A stretch of 64,000 nucleotides of DNA from Hydromicrobium sp964415365 (GCA_964415365.1 CAYPYW010000002.1:41325-105324), one strand, 5' to 3'; positions 27,224-36,735 are shown, counted from the first letter of the stretch. Notes: generated from the letters alone by a model not told the origin. Translations and numbers: made by a program.

Positions 27224-27577
27224 TTATTTAAATTGCTTCTTGTGTTTTTTTATCCAAACCCGATAAAGGAGTACAGCAGATATGGATAACACTGTACTAA
27301 TAGAAAAAGGGATCAAAAATTCCTTTGATAAGGGATTCGCTATAGCATCGCCGATCAAAACAATGGGAATCATTCCAGGTATCAACCCTAGCAAAGATCC
27401 TGTTAAAAACTGATAATATTTTGTATTTGTTGCGCCAAAAAACATGCTCATCAAATCTGTTGGAAAACCAGGAACAAGTAAATCTTTTAAAGTGGTTAGA
27501 ACTTCCCCAATATCCAGAAAGCCATTTACTACTTCTGGATTATAGTAGTCCTCTCTTCTTGATATCATCTCTATCAT
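27224..27577 (-). CDS. VTT (TVP38/TMEM64)-domain protein, probable C-terminal fragment
   Basis: 117 aa with two or three membrane segments. The segment LLVPGFPTDLMSMFFGAT followed by YYQFLTGSLLGLIPGMIPI resembles the second half of the VTT/DedA-superfamily domain (PGFPTDLxxxxxG...FLxxxLLGxxPG). Full proteins are about 220 aa; the N-terminal half is absent and its place is taken by the 3' end of the GGDEF/HD-GYP gene, with which this frame overlaps by 38 bases. Start codon is doubtful (ATG 27577 or 27568). Probably a remnant left by a rearrangement. Confidence 0.5.
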   Translation of the reverse strand: MIEMISRREDYYNPEVVNGFLDIGEVLTTLKDLLVPGFPTDLMSMFFGATNTKYYQFLTGSLLGLIPGMIPIVLIGDAIANPLSKEFLIPFSISTVLSISAVLLYRVWIKKHKKQFK

Positions 27578-29645
27578 TTAGAACTCTATCTATGAAAACT
27601 TTGACCAGATTTGGATCAAATTGAGTTCCCGAGCATCTCCTAAGTTCCTCTAGGGCCTCTTCCTCACTAACTGCCTTTTTATATGGTCTGTCATTAGTCA
27701 TAGCATCATAAGCATCAACTATTGATATTATACGGGATATAAGTGGTATTTCATTCTTCCTTAAGCCATTAGGGTATCCAGAACCATCCCAATTTTCATG
27801 ATGAGACAATATCGCCCTGGCTATTGGAGCTAACTGTAAAGATGACTGTGAAATACGATATCCTATTTCAGGGTGTTTTTTAACAAGCTCCCATTCTTTA
27901 TCATTTAACTTTCCAGGTTTCAAAATAATACTATCCGCAATAGCTATTTTTCCTATATCATGCAGGGTAGCCAAAAGGTTTAGCTCGTCCAATTGCCCAT
28001 CAGTTAATTTAAGTTTCTCACCCATTTTTTGCACATAATTTCTCATTCTTGCCATGTGCTCTTTTGTCTCATAATCTCTTTCCTCCAGAGCTTTTTCTAG
28101 AGAAGATATTATTGAGCTACGGGTACTTTGCTGCTCTATTAATTTGTGTCTACACATCATATCTTCAGCTTCCTTAATAATATTTTTTATGTCTTGGGAA
28201 GGATTTTCCTTTGTAGAAACTCCTATAGAAATACTTAAAGGTATCATTTCGGAAGTGGTTTTATTACAATATCCTTTCATTCGCTCAATAATTTTTAAAG
28301 TGTTTTTTTCATCAATATTCGGTAAAATTATTATGAATCCACCCCCGCCCCATCTGGCAATAATATCTTCCTTTCTAAAGCACCCCTTTAAAAGTTTCGA
28401 CATTTCCTTTATTATTTCATCCCCTTTAATATAGCCAAAAGCATCATTTATTAACTTGAGTCCATTAATGTCTCCAACTACAATACTGAAGGGTAGATGC
28501 CTTTTAGTATCTAATCTCCCCAATTCTTCTTCAAAATAGGCTCGATTATAAAGGCCTGTCAAATCATCATGAAAACCCATGTATTTTACTTTGTCCTGGG
28601 CTTCTTCCAGATCATCGAGCATATTATTTATATCAGCAGCAAGAACAGAAATTTCATCATTGCCACTGGTGGCTACTCGTTTAGATATATCCTTTTCCTG
28701 TCCAATGCGTTTAATATCATTTTTTACTTCCAGTAACCTCCTTAAAAATAGCTTATTCAATAATATCAACGTCAGGACACCTAAAATTATACATGCTACA
28801 AAAATTATAGATGTATAAGTTGCTAAGGTAGTTATACTCTGTCTGTAAATACTTCTGGGCATATTGATTCTCAATAATATAGCCGGGCTGCCAAAAATAT
28901 CTTCCAATACTGTATAACCAGCAACATTCTCTCTATCTAAGGCTGCAATATAAAAAGGATTTTCGTCATTTATCTTAGATAATACATCATCCAATCCACT
29001 AAATTCATCAGGGTGGTCTAACCGGAAAACATCAATGGATAACTCTGTTCTTTCGGCTAAATTACTAGTTACGGATTCATCTAAATACCTGCCAAAAATT
29101 AGTGCCCCTCTTACGGGACCCCCATCATTGCTTTTTATAATTGGCTCTGATGTCACCAACATTGGATTATCTGGCGATAATATAATTCCGGAAACACTGC
29201 TATCTGTTTCAATATGATTAACAAGAATACTGCCATAAGATACAAACTCATATATATCCTCAGGAACTGATATTTCTTCCTCACTCTCAAGATCAAAAGC
29301 CTTCTCATAAATTATATCCCCTGATAGGTTCACAAACATCATTAAATTAAGATCTAGATTAGTAAAAGTCTCATCGACCAGATTAGAATCAATATAGTCC
29401 TTATCACTATTATTGATAAATTCATAGGTATCGTCCCATGCAGACCAATCCGCATTTAAACAAGACAGTTCATATATATCATTGGATAATGTGTTTACAA
29501 CCCTATTAATGTTTTCGTTAACAGTTTGCTTTTCTATTTCTAAAAATCTTTCTTGTATTACTGAATGGGAAATTGCCAGAGTGACTACTATCGTTCCAAT
29601 AAAGAATACACTTAATATAATGGTTATCCTTTTATTAATGGTCAT
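27540..29645 (-). CDS. CHASE4-HAMP-GGDEF-HD-GYP signalling protein
   Basis: 701 aa membrane sensor of cyclic-di-GMP type. Order: membrane helix (about 7-29), extracytoplasmic CHASE4 domain (about 50-250, with LNADWSAWDDTYEFI), second membrane helix (about 278-300), HAMP (about 300-350), GGDEF domain (about 360-510), HD-GYP domain (about 520-690). The GGDEF signature reads GGGGF in ARWGGGGFIIILP, so the cyclase is probably inactive. The HD-GYP domain is intact: LHDIGKIAIAD, KKHPEIGYRI and HHENWDGSGYP. Predicted output is c-di-GMP hydrolysis. Confidence 0.88.
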   Translation of the reverse strand: MTINKRITIILSVFFIGTIVVTLAISHSVIQERFLEIEKQTVNENINRVVNTLSNDIYELSCLNADWSAWDDTYEFINNSDKDYIDSNLVDETFTNLDLNLMMFVNLSGDIIYEKAFDLESEEEISVPEDIYEFVSYGSILVNHIETDSSVSGIILSPDNPMLVTSEPIIKSNDGGPVRGALIFGRYLDESVTSNLAERTELSIDVFRLDHPDEFSGLDDVLSKINDENPFYIAALDRENVAGYTVLEDIFGSPAILLRINMPRSIYRQSITTLATYTSIIFVACIILGVLTLILLNKLFLRRLLEVKNDIKRIGQEKDISKRVATSGNDEISVLAADINNMLDDLEEAQDKVKYMGFHDDLTGLYNRAYFEEELGRLDTKRHLPFSIVVGDINGLKLINDAFGYIKGDEIIKEMSKLLKGCFRKEDIIARWGGGGFIIILPNIDEKNTLKIIERMKGYCNKTTSEMIPLSISIGVSTKENPSQDIKNIIKEAEDMMCRHKLIEQQSTRSSIISSLEKALEERDYETKEHMARMRNYVQKMGEKLKLTDGQLDELNLLATLHDIGKIAIADSIILKPGKLNDKEWELVKKHPEIGYRISQSSLQLAPIARAILSHHENWDGSGYPNGLRKNEIPLISRIISIVDAYDAMTNDRPYKKAVSEEEALEELRRCSGTQFDPNLVKVFIDRVLNDRDDIKKRGLL

Positions 29646-30171
29646 AATTTTTAACTACTTATTAAATCCTAAATGAAACAAATGAATAAATAACTTATCT
29701 AAGTTGAAAGATTCTTTAAAAAACCAAAACTTATAATATATAATAAGCTTTTATTTCAAAATATTAATTAATTGATGGTTATCCAACAAATTAAGAAAAT
29801 ATATTATATTAATATAAGTAACATGTCAATTTTTATATAAACTAATTTATATAACTAGATATAAAAAAATTATTATATAATTTATTAATAGTATTGGCGC
29901 TTCTATTTGCGGAATGCTTCAAGCGCTTTAGGTAATGAAATTTCAAACCCTTTTTAGTTGAACTAATCAGTCTACACAGTATACCAGAACATAATCAGGA
30001 TTTATGAAATAAAAAATCTATTCTTGTGATTTTTTTTATTTTCAAGCGACTAATATTTACAGAGAATAAAATTATGCGAAAAGATAAAAATAAGTTCACG
30101 GAGATAGTCAACGAAAATCAGGCTATAATAAATAAGGTCTCTGGCTTGATCTCTTTAAATATTTATTAAAT
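29646..30171. other. 526-base AT-rich intergenic region
   Basis: No credible coding frame, tRNA or known RNA motif. Long A/T runs occupy 29,690-29,890. A possible weak stem (GCGCTT with AAGCGC) sits near 29,898-29,925. This region must contain the promoter of the CHASE4 protein gene reading leftward. Confidence 0.5.
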
Positions 30172-30858
30172 TTAGATAATAAAAACTATCCCGATAGATA
30201 CTGCACATTTTATGGATTCGGTATCTGCATATTTTGAGCCAATTGGATATGCTTCCCATCCGACTCTTGAGATTATATCGAAAGCATCAATTCCTACTCC
30301 TTCCACCGAAGGCCTGGCCTTAAGTGGGAACCTACATCTGCCGCTGTCCAAAAACTGGCAAAACATGCCTGAACATAGAGCAGTTTTACAGCCTCCGGCT
30401 GAAAAACCTACTGCAAAATAATATCCATCATTGAATGCTATCAATTCAAGGGCACTAACAATATCATGTATTTTTCTCTGATGCCTCTCATGGCTCTTGA
30501 GCCATTTCTTCTGATCCACAAAATCCTCTAGTGTGGGAACATCATATTTTACAAGAACAGCCCACCTGTATTTTTTCATTGTCTTTCTCATAAAATCGAT
30601 GTCGGGAGTATACGGAGGGCAGTTTGGTGAACTTCCATATAAATGACAACCGGGAATTTTGCACTTCATCCTTACCCTCTCGTCGAATTTTACCCACCTG
30701 GAGGGAATAATGATGCAATCAGAAGCTCCGAGCTCTAGTGCACTGCTTTTATATTTTTCCAGATCAGATCTTATGGCTCTTTTCTTTTTTTTACTCAATT
30801 GCTCTAATCTTTTTGTGGTATATTTATGGTCTTTAATCATATCTTTAAAGTTGAACAA
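30172..30858 (-). CDS. DUF2284 predicted metal-binding protein
   Basis: 228 aa, soluble and Cys-rich. Characteristic segments are CIIIPSRWVKFDERVRMKC, the cluster PGCHLYGSSPNCPPYTPD, and the C-terminal CKTALCSGMFCQFLDSGRC. The spaced cysteines suggest Fe-S or metal binding, as proposed for DUF2284. It stands alone 29 bases past a tRNA-Gln gene on the same strand, so it could be transcribed from the tRNA promoter. Function unknown. Confidence 0.85.
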   Translation of the reverse strand: MFNFKDMIKDHKYTTKRLEQLSKKKKRAIRSDLEKYKSSALELGASDCIIIPSRWVKFDERVRMKCKIPGCHLYGSSPNCPPYTPDIDFMRKTMKKYRWAVLVKYDVPTLEDFVDQKKWLKSHERHQRKIHDIVSALELIAFNDGYYFAVGFSAGGCKTALCSGMFCQFLDSGRCRFPLKARPSVEGVGIDAFDIISRVGWEAYPIGSKYADTESIKCAVSIGIVFII

Positions 30859-30887
30859 AAAACTAATTATTTACTTAGTGCACAAGA

Positions 30888-30961
30888 TGGCTGGGGAGGA
30901 AGGATTTGAACCTTCGATCACGGGTCCAAAACCCGTTGCCTTACCGCTTGGCTACTCCCCA
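30888..30961 (-). tRNA. tRNA-Gln (anticodon TTG)
   Basis: Complete on the minus strand: acceptor TGGGGAG paired with CTCCCCA, anticodon stem ACGGG/CCCGT with loop TTTTGGA, T-arm GAAGG TTCAAAT CCTTC, encoded CCA. Reads CAA/CAG glutamine codons. Confidence 0.94.
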
Positions 30962-31067
30962 ACAAGGTTAATAAATTTTATATCAGAATCATTCAAAATT
31001 CAAACTTAAAAGGGTACTTGTTATATTGAAGATATTCCGTTAATTGCTTACTGATTGTTTCTAGATT

Positions 31068-32009
31068 TTAACTATGAATGGTTAAACTATTAGGTGTGGT
31101 ATGAGATAAAAAGACTTTTGAGGATAATGGCTTAAGACCTTCACATATATCAACTGCTGTTTTTAGATCATCGCAAAATGCAAATACAGTAGGACCACTT
31201 CCGGTCATCTGGGTAGCAATGGCTCCCAGCTCGGACGCTTTTTCTTTTATAGCCAGTATTTCTTTATCTTCAATTACTACTACATCTTCCAGATCATTTC
31301 GCAGCTTCCCAAAGAAAATACCGAATTCCCCCTTTGCTATATTATTTACCAGCTCACTATGTATTGATTTTCTCTCCACTCCAACTAAATCAAATTTTCC
31401 GTATACTTCTCCTGACAGAAACTTCCCTCCATTAGTAGCAAGCACAATCCAGTAAAAAGGCAAATGGGGCAACTGTGAAAGCTTTTCTCCCCTACCTTCC
31501 GCAAGAGTAGTTCCACCCTTAATACAAAAAGGAACATCCGATCCCACTTCACCCGCCAGACTCATTATATCAACCAATCCTATATTGAGATTAAATAATT
31601 TATCCAGCGCGACCAGGGTTGCTGCTGCATTGGTGCTGCCTCCGGCAAGTCCTGCACACACTGGAATATGTTTGCCTATATTAATTTTTACCGAATATTT
31701 GCCTCTTAGATTATAATTATCCAGAATTAATGCTGCTGCTTTGTGAACCAAATTTTTCTCATCAAGGGGAATATCTTCATTATCGCAGGTAATATAAATC
31801 CCATTTTTATTCTGTGACCTGTAACTTCCACTCTCTCCTAAAATCTCAAAAGTAAGCTCATCCGAAAGACTTATACTCTGCATTATTGATTTTATTTCAT
31901 GGTAGCCGTCAGTTCTTCCATTTTTTGCAACATTCAGGTACAGGTTTATTTTTCCCGAAGCTCTGAGCTTTAAAATATTTCTCGTTTCCATTCTGCTATA
32001 TGATAGCAC
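31068..32009 (-). CDS. ispE: 4-diphosphocytidyl-2-C-methyl-D-erythritol kinase IspE
   Basis: GHMP kinase (313 aa) of the non-mevalonate (MEP) isoprenoid pathway, phosphorylating CDP-ME at the 2-position. Motifs: ASGKINLYLNV at the N-terminus, the ATP loop PVCAGLAGGSTNAAATL, and MTGSGPTVFAF near the C-terminus. The longest frame begins with GTG 32009; ATG 31991 (METRNILKL) is an alternative without a better ribosome-binding site. It lies 12 bases after rsmA, and this metG-tatD-rsmA-ispE order is a widespread housekeeping cluster. Confidence 0.95.
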   Translation of the reverse strand: MLSYSRMETRNILKLRASGKINLYLNVAKNGRTDGYHEIKSIMQSISLSDELTFEILGESGSYRSQNKNGIYITCDNEDIPLDEKNLVHKAAALILDNYNLRGKYSVKINIGKHIPVCAGLAGGSTNAAATLVALDKLFNLNIGLVDIMSLAGEVGSDVPFCIKGGTTLAEGRGEKLSQLPHLPFYWIVLATNGGKFLSGEVYGKFDLVGVERKSIHSELVNNIAKGEFGIFFGKLRNDLEDVVVIEDKEILAIKEKASELGAIATQMTGSGPTVFAFCDDLKTAVDICEGLKPLSSKVFLSHTTPNSLTIHS

Positions 32010-32021
32010 AAATGCCCTATA

Positions 32022-32891
32022 TTAGATATTAAGTTTTTTATATAAGAAAATATAATCTTCCAACCTAAGTTCCTCTGCTCTTACATTTTCATTTTTACCG
32101 ATTTCGGATAGCAATTTTATAGCAAGTTCCGATTTATGACAATACCTGCTATTGCTTTGAGACAGCGAATTAACCAACTTTTTCCTTCTATGCAAAAAAC
32201 AGCCATTTATAAAATCAAAGAAGTCATCGATCTCGAAACCCTGGTCTATTAAAAATCTATTATCCTTCCTGTCTACTTTTATGACTACCGAATCAACAAA
32301 GGGCCTGGGTAAAAAACAATTACGCGAAATCCGGAAACAAAAATTAAAATCAGCCAAAAAATTGGCTTTCACTGTATAAGAACTGTAATTTTTATCTCCT
32401 GCTGAGGCAAGTAATCTCTCGGCTATATCCTTTTGCATAGTTACAAATAACTTTCTTATACCCTCTGCCTCCATAAGAATTTTCATCAGCAGAGGTGCCG
32501 CAATGCTATAAGGAAGATTTGAAACTACCTTAGTTATTCTATACTTGCCGGCAATATATGCATAATCAAGCTTCAGGGCATCCACCTGTATTAATTGTAT
32601 TTTTTCTTTAGAAACTTCATCAAAGATATCCTTAAATGCTTTAATCAGCAGATTATCTATTTCAATACAGACCACCCTTTTTGCCTTATTAATTAAAATC
32701 TCAGTAAGGCTGCCGATCCCACTTCCAATTTCAAGAATTACATCGCGAGAATCAACACCGGCATACTTAACTATTTTCTTCGCACTGTTGGTATCAACCA
32801 AAAAGTTTTGGCCCAGACTTTTTTTAAGTCTTATTCCATAACCACTTAAAATCCGGGCTGTCTCTCCAGGAGAGCTTATAAAGGGGCTCAT
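32022..32891 (-). CDS. rsmA: 16S rRNA dimethyladenosine transferase RsmA (KsgA)
   Basis: SAM-dependent enzyme (289 aa) that dimethylates A1518 and A1519 of 16S rRNA during small-subunit assembly. Motifs: KKSLGQNFLVD, SAM site VILEIGSGIGSLTEIL, and the catalytic NLPYSIAAPLL (NLPY). The C-terminal domain includes FLHRRKKLVNSLS. The tail is somewhat degenerate but complete. It sits between tatD and ispE in a tight operon. Confidence 0.95.
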   Translation of the reverse strand: MSPFISSPGETARILSGYGIRLKKSLGQNFLVDTNSAKKIVKYAGVDSRDVILEIGSGIGSLTEILINKAKRVVCIEIDNLLIKAFKDIFDEVSKEKIQLIQVDALKLDYAYIAGKYRITKVVSNLPYSIAAPLLMKILMEAEGIRKLFVTMQKDIAERLLASAGDKNYSSYTVKANFLADFNFCFRISRNCFLPRPFVDSVVIKVDRKDNRFLIDQGFEIDDFFDFINGCFLHRRKKLVNSLSQSNSRYCHKSELAIKLLSEIGKNENVRAEELRLEDYIFLYKKLNI

Positions 32892-32910
32892 TTTATTTAA
32901 AGATCAAATT

Positions 32911-33726
32911 TTAATTTAAAGAAAAAAAACTTTCTGCATTTTTTGAAGTAATATCTGCAACTTCCTCAACATTCAAATCCTTAACTTCAGCAATCTTCTC
33001 AGCAACATATCTCACATATCCAGGATAATTCTCTTTACCTCTCATTGCCTGTGGCGCCAGAAAAGGTGCGTCAGTTTCTATAAACAGACGTTCAATAGGA
33101 ACTTTTTCTACAGCTTTCAATACACCTCTGGCATTGGGAAAGGTGATTACACCAGTAAAAGAAATATACAACCCTAAATCAAGACACTGCATTGCAAAAT
33201 TGGTATCCCCTGAAAAACAGTGAACAACAGCTCTAAAATTCCTGTGACTAGTATACCTCTTTACCACTTCCAGAGTCTGGCGGTGTGCCTCCCTATCATG
33301 AATTATTACCGGTACATCATATTTTAGAGCCAGTTCTATATGAGATGCAAAAGCTCTTTCCATATCTATCCTCGGGCTGAGATTTCTGTAAAAATCGAAA
33401 CCGGTCTCACCCACTGCCACGACCTTACCGTATTTTTCACTTTCATCTTTACTCCCACCTTCAGCATCCAAACAACCCTGTAATAGCAATTCAAGGATTT
33501 TAATTTCTTTACTGCCAAAGTCTTTAACATAATGGGGATGGACACCAACACTGGCAAATACATTGCTGAATTTTCCGGCAAACTCCACTGACCTCTTGCT
33601 CCCTTCCAGACTTGAACCCACATTTATTATATATTCAACACCTTCATTCTCAGACCTTGTTACCGCCTCCTCAGGAGTAAGGTTTTTCAACATATCCAGA
33701 TGAGCATGTGTGTCTATAAAATACAT
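32911..33726 (-). CDS. tatD: TatD family metal-dependent hydrolase
   Basis: 271-aa TIM-barrel deoxyribonuclease-type hydrolase. Metal ligands visible: FIDTHAHLDM (HxH), VGETGFDF (Glu), VIIHDREAH (His), VHCFSGD (His) and FIETDAPFL (Asp). Family members have 3'-5' exonuclease/DNase activity and help in DNA repair and protein-export quality control. It lies between metG and rsmA, about 30 bases after the metG stop, as in many bacteria. An insert at about residues 85-97 (CLDAEGGSKDESEKYG) is not typical but is in a surface loop. Confidence 0.93.
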   Translation of the reverse strand: MYFIDTHAHLDMLKNLTPEEAVTRSENEGVEYIINVGSSLEGSKRSVEFAGKFSNVFASVGVHPHYVKDFGSKEIKILELLLQGCLDAEGGSKDESEKYGKVVAVGETGFDFYRNLSPRIDMERAFASHIELALKYDVPVIIHDREAHRQTLEVVKRYTSHRNFRAVVHCFSGDTNFAMQCLDLGLYISFTGVITFPNARGVLKAVEKVPIERLFIETDAPFLAPQAMRGKENYPGYVRYVAEKIAEVKDLNVEEVADITSKNAESFFSLN

Positions 33727-33757
33727 AGCATCACTTTCTCATTATATTCTCAAACTA

Positions 33758-35293
33758 CTAACTTTCATCTATCCTTGGAAACAATATTTCTCTCTGGCCG
33801 ATCTTCGTTCCACCCTCGTATTTACCCCAGACTCCCTCTTCTTCAATGACCACTCCGCTAATGTCGACATTTACCCCTATCTGAGAAAATACTTTCTGAC
33901 AGGTCGATGGCATAAAGGGTGCAAGCAGGATAGTCGACAGTCTTATTACTTCTATTACTTCATATAGCACTGTATCCAGTTTTTTACGGTCCTCTTCATC
34001 CTCACTCTTTGCGAGGCTCCAGGGCTGGCTGTCCTCGATATATTTATTAGCCATATTTATAAATTCCCAGACCTTGGCAAGATAGTCAGAAAACTTAAAA
34101 TCCTGCATATATCCAAATGCTTCTTCCCTCACCTCATCCCATTTTTTTTCAAAAGCCGTATTAGAAACTTTTTCAGGAATTATGCCACCTCTGTATTTTG
34201 CAAGCATTGCCAGAGCCCTTGAAACCAGATTCCCAATATCATTGCTTAGATCCGAATTATATCTTCTGGTAAAAGCCTTATGGGTAAAAGAACCATCTTG
34301 ACCGAATGAAATTTCCCTTGTAAGGAAATACCTTATACCATCCACCCCGTATTTATCCGACATATCATCAGGATCCAGGGTAATACCTTTGGATTTCGAT
34401 AATTTCTCCTCTCCCATCAGAAGCCAGCCGTGAACCACAATATGCTTTGGAAGCTCTATGCCCAGAGACATAAGCATAGCAGGCCAGATTATGGCGTGGA
34501 ATTTTAAAATATCCTTTCCTATATGATGTTGCTCTGCCGGCCAATACCGATTAAACAAATCCTGATCTCCGGAACTATAACCTAAAGCAGAAATATAGTT
34601 TATAAGAGCATCCACCCATACATATGTATAATGGTTGGAGTCAAAAGGTATAGGAATTCCCCACTTGACTGCAGTTCTGGAAACACTTATGTCCTTAAGC
34701 CCCTGCTTTAAAATTCCCAGTACTTCGTTTTTTCTCGTCTCAGGAATTATAAAATCCGGATTGGATTCAATGTGTTTTACTAACCTATCTTCATATTTCG
34801 ATAGTTTAAAAAAATAATTCTCTTCCTTTACAGACTCCACATCTCTATTGCACTGAGGGCACTTTCCTTCTACCAGTTGAGAGTCCAAAAAAAATGTTTC
34901 ACATGGTACACAATATTTACCTTCATAAATGCCCTTATAAAGATCACCATTATCTTTTAACTTTATAAGTATATTCTGGACTATTTTTTCATGTTTCTTG
35001 TCTGTAGTCCTTATATAACTATCATTACTGATGCTGTACAATTTCAGGAGCCTTTTCATATCCTTGACTATTCCATCAACATACTCCTGTGGGGAGACAC
35101 CCTTCTCTTCCGCAATTTTATTTATCTTCTGTCCATGCTCATCAGCACCGGTCAGAAAAAAAGTATTCTTCCCTGTAAGCCTGTTAAACCTGGCAACCAC
35201 ATCCGCCAGTATAAATTCATATATTTGACCAAGATGCAGCTTTGCATTCATATACGGAATCGCAGTGGTGATGTAAAATTTTTCACTATTCAT
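33758..35293 (-). CDS. metG: Methionyl-tRNA synthetase MetG
   Basis: 511 aa, class I synthetase without the C-terminal EMAP/tRNA-binding domain found in longer forms. Active-site motifs: PYMNAKLHLGQIYEF (HIGH region, here HLGQ) and EKLSKSKG (KMSKS region, here KLSKS). A zinc knuckle is present (CVPCETFF ... CPQCNRD). The anticodon-binding helical domain ends the protein. First gene of the metG-tatD-rsmA-ispE operon, divergent in function but not in strand from rsmI 48 bases upstream. Confidence 0.95.
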   Translation of the reverse strand: MNSEKFYITTAIPYMNAKLHLGQIYEFILADVVARFNRLTGKNTFFLTGADEHGQKINKIAEEKGVSPQEYVDGIVKDMKRLLKLYSISNDSYIRTTDKKHEKIVQNILIKLKDNGDLYKGIYEGKYCVPCETFFLDSQLVEGKCPQCNRDVESVKEENYFFKLSKYEDRLVKHIESNPDFIIPETRKNEVLGILKQGLKDISVSRTAVKWGIPIPFDSNHYTYVWVDALINYISALGYSSGDQDLFNRYWPAEQHHIGKDILKFHAIIWPAMLMSLGIELPKHIVVHGWLLMGEEKLSKSKGITLDPDDMSDKYGVDGIRYFLTREISFGQDGSFTHKAFTRRYNSDLSNDIGNLVSRALAMLAKYRGGIIPEKVSNTAFEKKWDEVREEAFGYMQDFKFSDYLAKVWEFINMANKYIEDSQPWSLAKSEDEEDRKKLDTVLYEVIEVIRLSTILLAPFMPSTCQKVFSQIGVNVDISGVVIEEEGVWGKYEGGTKIGQREILFPRIDES

Positions 35294-35341
35294 AATACCC
35301 TTTTCCCAGTTATTTTTTGAGTGGATAATGACGACTTTACC

Positions 35342-36172
35342 TTAAATTTTCGTTGCAATATTATACAATTTTTGTTTATCTATGTCATACCTGGATAATA
35401 CAATTTTTAAGGCACTTTTCTTAGAAATACCCTGTTTGAGCAGGCTAACAAGCTCTCTGGTTATATCTTCTTCAGAAAAACTCTCTATAAGCTCTTTCTT
35501 ATATCCTTCAACAACCAGTACTATTTCCCCCTTCACTCTTTTCTGATTTATTTCGGACAATATATCGCTTAAGCCTCCTCTTATGGTCTCTTCGTATATT
35601 TTTGTAATCTCCCTTACCAGACATGCCTTACGATTGCCAAATCTTTCCACAAGTTCTTCCATTAGAGTTTTAACCCTGTTGGGTGATTCGTAGAATATAA
35701 GAGTATAAGGAAATACAGCCAGCTCCAGGAGCTTGTTTTTTCTTTTTGCCTTCGCTTTCGGCAGAAAACCAATAAATAAAAAGTTATCTGCCGGCAGGCC
35801 TGAAAGAACGAGAGCACTAATTGCAGCACTGGGGCCAGGTATTATAGTTATGGGGATGCTTTTTTCAATACACTGACTTATTATCTTAAATCCAGGGTCC
35901 TGAATAGCTGGTGTACCTGATTCTGAAACCAGGGCAATATTTTTACCTGCTTCCAGTTCACTGATTATATGATTGATTCTGCTTTCTTTGCTAAAATCAT
36001 GATAGCTTATTATATCTCTTTTAAAAATATCATACTTTTGAAGCAGTTTCTTTGTGGTCCTCGTGTCCTCCGCAGCAATCAAGTCTACTTCCCTTAGAAT
36101 TCTTATAAGCCTTAAACTAACATCTTCAAGATTACCAATCGGCGTTGCACAAATAAAAAGAGTACCTTTAAT
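35342..36172 (-). CDS. rsmI: 16S rRNA (cytidine1402-2'-O)-methyltransferase RsmI, probable ATT start
   Basis: SAM-dependent tetrapyrrole-methylase-fold enzyme that 2'-O-methylates C1402 of 16S rRNA. The first in-frame ATG (36082) is far inside the domain and would delete the family N-terminus. Reading further upstream in the same frame gives KGTLFICATPIGNLEDVSLR, the TPIGNL SAM motif, before a stop codon. The only sensible initiation site in that interval is ATT at 36172-36170, with GGAGGAG five bases upstream, giving 276 aa, the normal family length. Other motifs: LIAAEDTRTTKKLL, SESGTPAIQDPG, IPGPSAAISALVLSGLP and GFLPKAKAKR. Confidence 0.85.
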   Translation of the reverse strand: MKGTLFICATPIGNLEDVSLRLIRILREVDLIAAEDTRTTKKLLQKYDIFKRDIISYHDFSKESRINHIISELEAGKNIALVSESGTPAIQDPGFKIISQCIEKSIPITIIPGPSAAISALVLSGLPADNFLFIGFLPKAKAKRKNKLLELAVFPYTLIFYESPNRVKTLMEELVERFGNRKACLVREITKIYEETIRGGLSDILSEINQKRVKGEIVLVVEGYKKELIESFSEEDITRELVSLLKQGISKKSALKIVLSRYDIDKQKLYNIATKI

Positions 36173-36203
36173 TTTTTCTCCTCCACTCTATCGCTCTTGA
36201 ATC

Positions 36204-36704
36204 CTATTTTATTTCTTTAAACATCTCTTTTGGATTTCCACAGATAGGACACCTGTCCGGTGCAGCGCCCTCTACAGTATTTCCACAGACCTGGCATACA
36301 AAAATAGGAGTATCTTCATTGTTCCCTATATTGTCCAGATATTTCTTATATAACTCAGCATGCACCTGTTCGACCTTATTGGCAAAAACAAAACTTTCCC
36401 TTGCTTTTTCCGCATTTTCACTTTTTGCCTCCTCAATCATTCTAGGATACATTTCCTTAAACTCAAAAGTTTCTCCACTTACCGCAGCTTTTAGATTTTC
36501 CTCTGTGGATTTAATCCCATCCATTGCTTTTAGATGGTTGAGCGCATGCACAGTTTCTGCTCCTGCCGCAGCTCTAAAGAGTTTCGCTATCTGGGGATAG
36601 CCATCCAGGTCAGCTTTTCTTGCAAAAGCTAGATATTTTCTATTTGCCTGTGATTCCCCTGCAAAGGCATCTGCCAGATTTTTTAAAGTTTTATCACCCG
36701 TCAT
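36204..36704 (-). CDS. Rubrerythrin
   Basis: 166 aa from ATG 36704 (AGGAG upstream; a longer frame to 36773 overlaps the regulator gene and is rejected). The N-terminal ferritin-like diiron domain has FAGESQANRKYLAFA and AETVHALNHL plus later EQVHAELY helices; the C-terminal rubredoxin-like domain binds Fe with CQVCGNTVEG and CPICGNPKEMF. Rubrerythrin reduces hydrogen peroxide in anaerobes. Lies 31 bases behind a Fur/PerR-like gene, so peroxide-responsive co-regulation is likely. Confidence 0.95.
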   Translation of the reverse strand: MTGDKTLKNLADAFAGESQANRKYLAFARKADLDGYPQIAKLFRAAAGAETVHALNHLKAMDGIKSTEENLKAAVSGETFEFKEMYPRMIEEAKSENAEKARESFVFANKVEQVHAELYKKYLDNIGNNEDTPIFVCQVCGNTVEGAAPDRCPICGNPKEMFKEIK

Positions 36705-36735
36705 CTTTTTTCTCCTCTCCTCCATTAAATTTATA

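Noticed and set aside
29880..29960. Possible cyclic-di-GMP riboswitch upstream of the HD-GYP gene
   Set aside because: A small GC stem is present but the conserved c-di-GMP-I core nucleotides are not recognisable.
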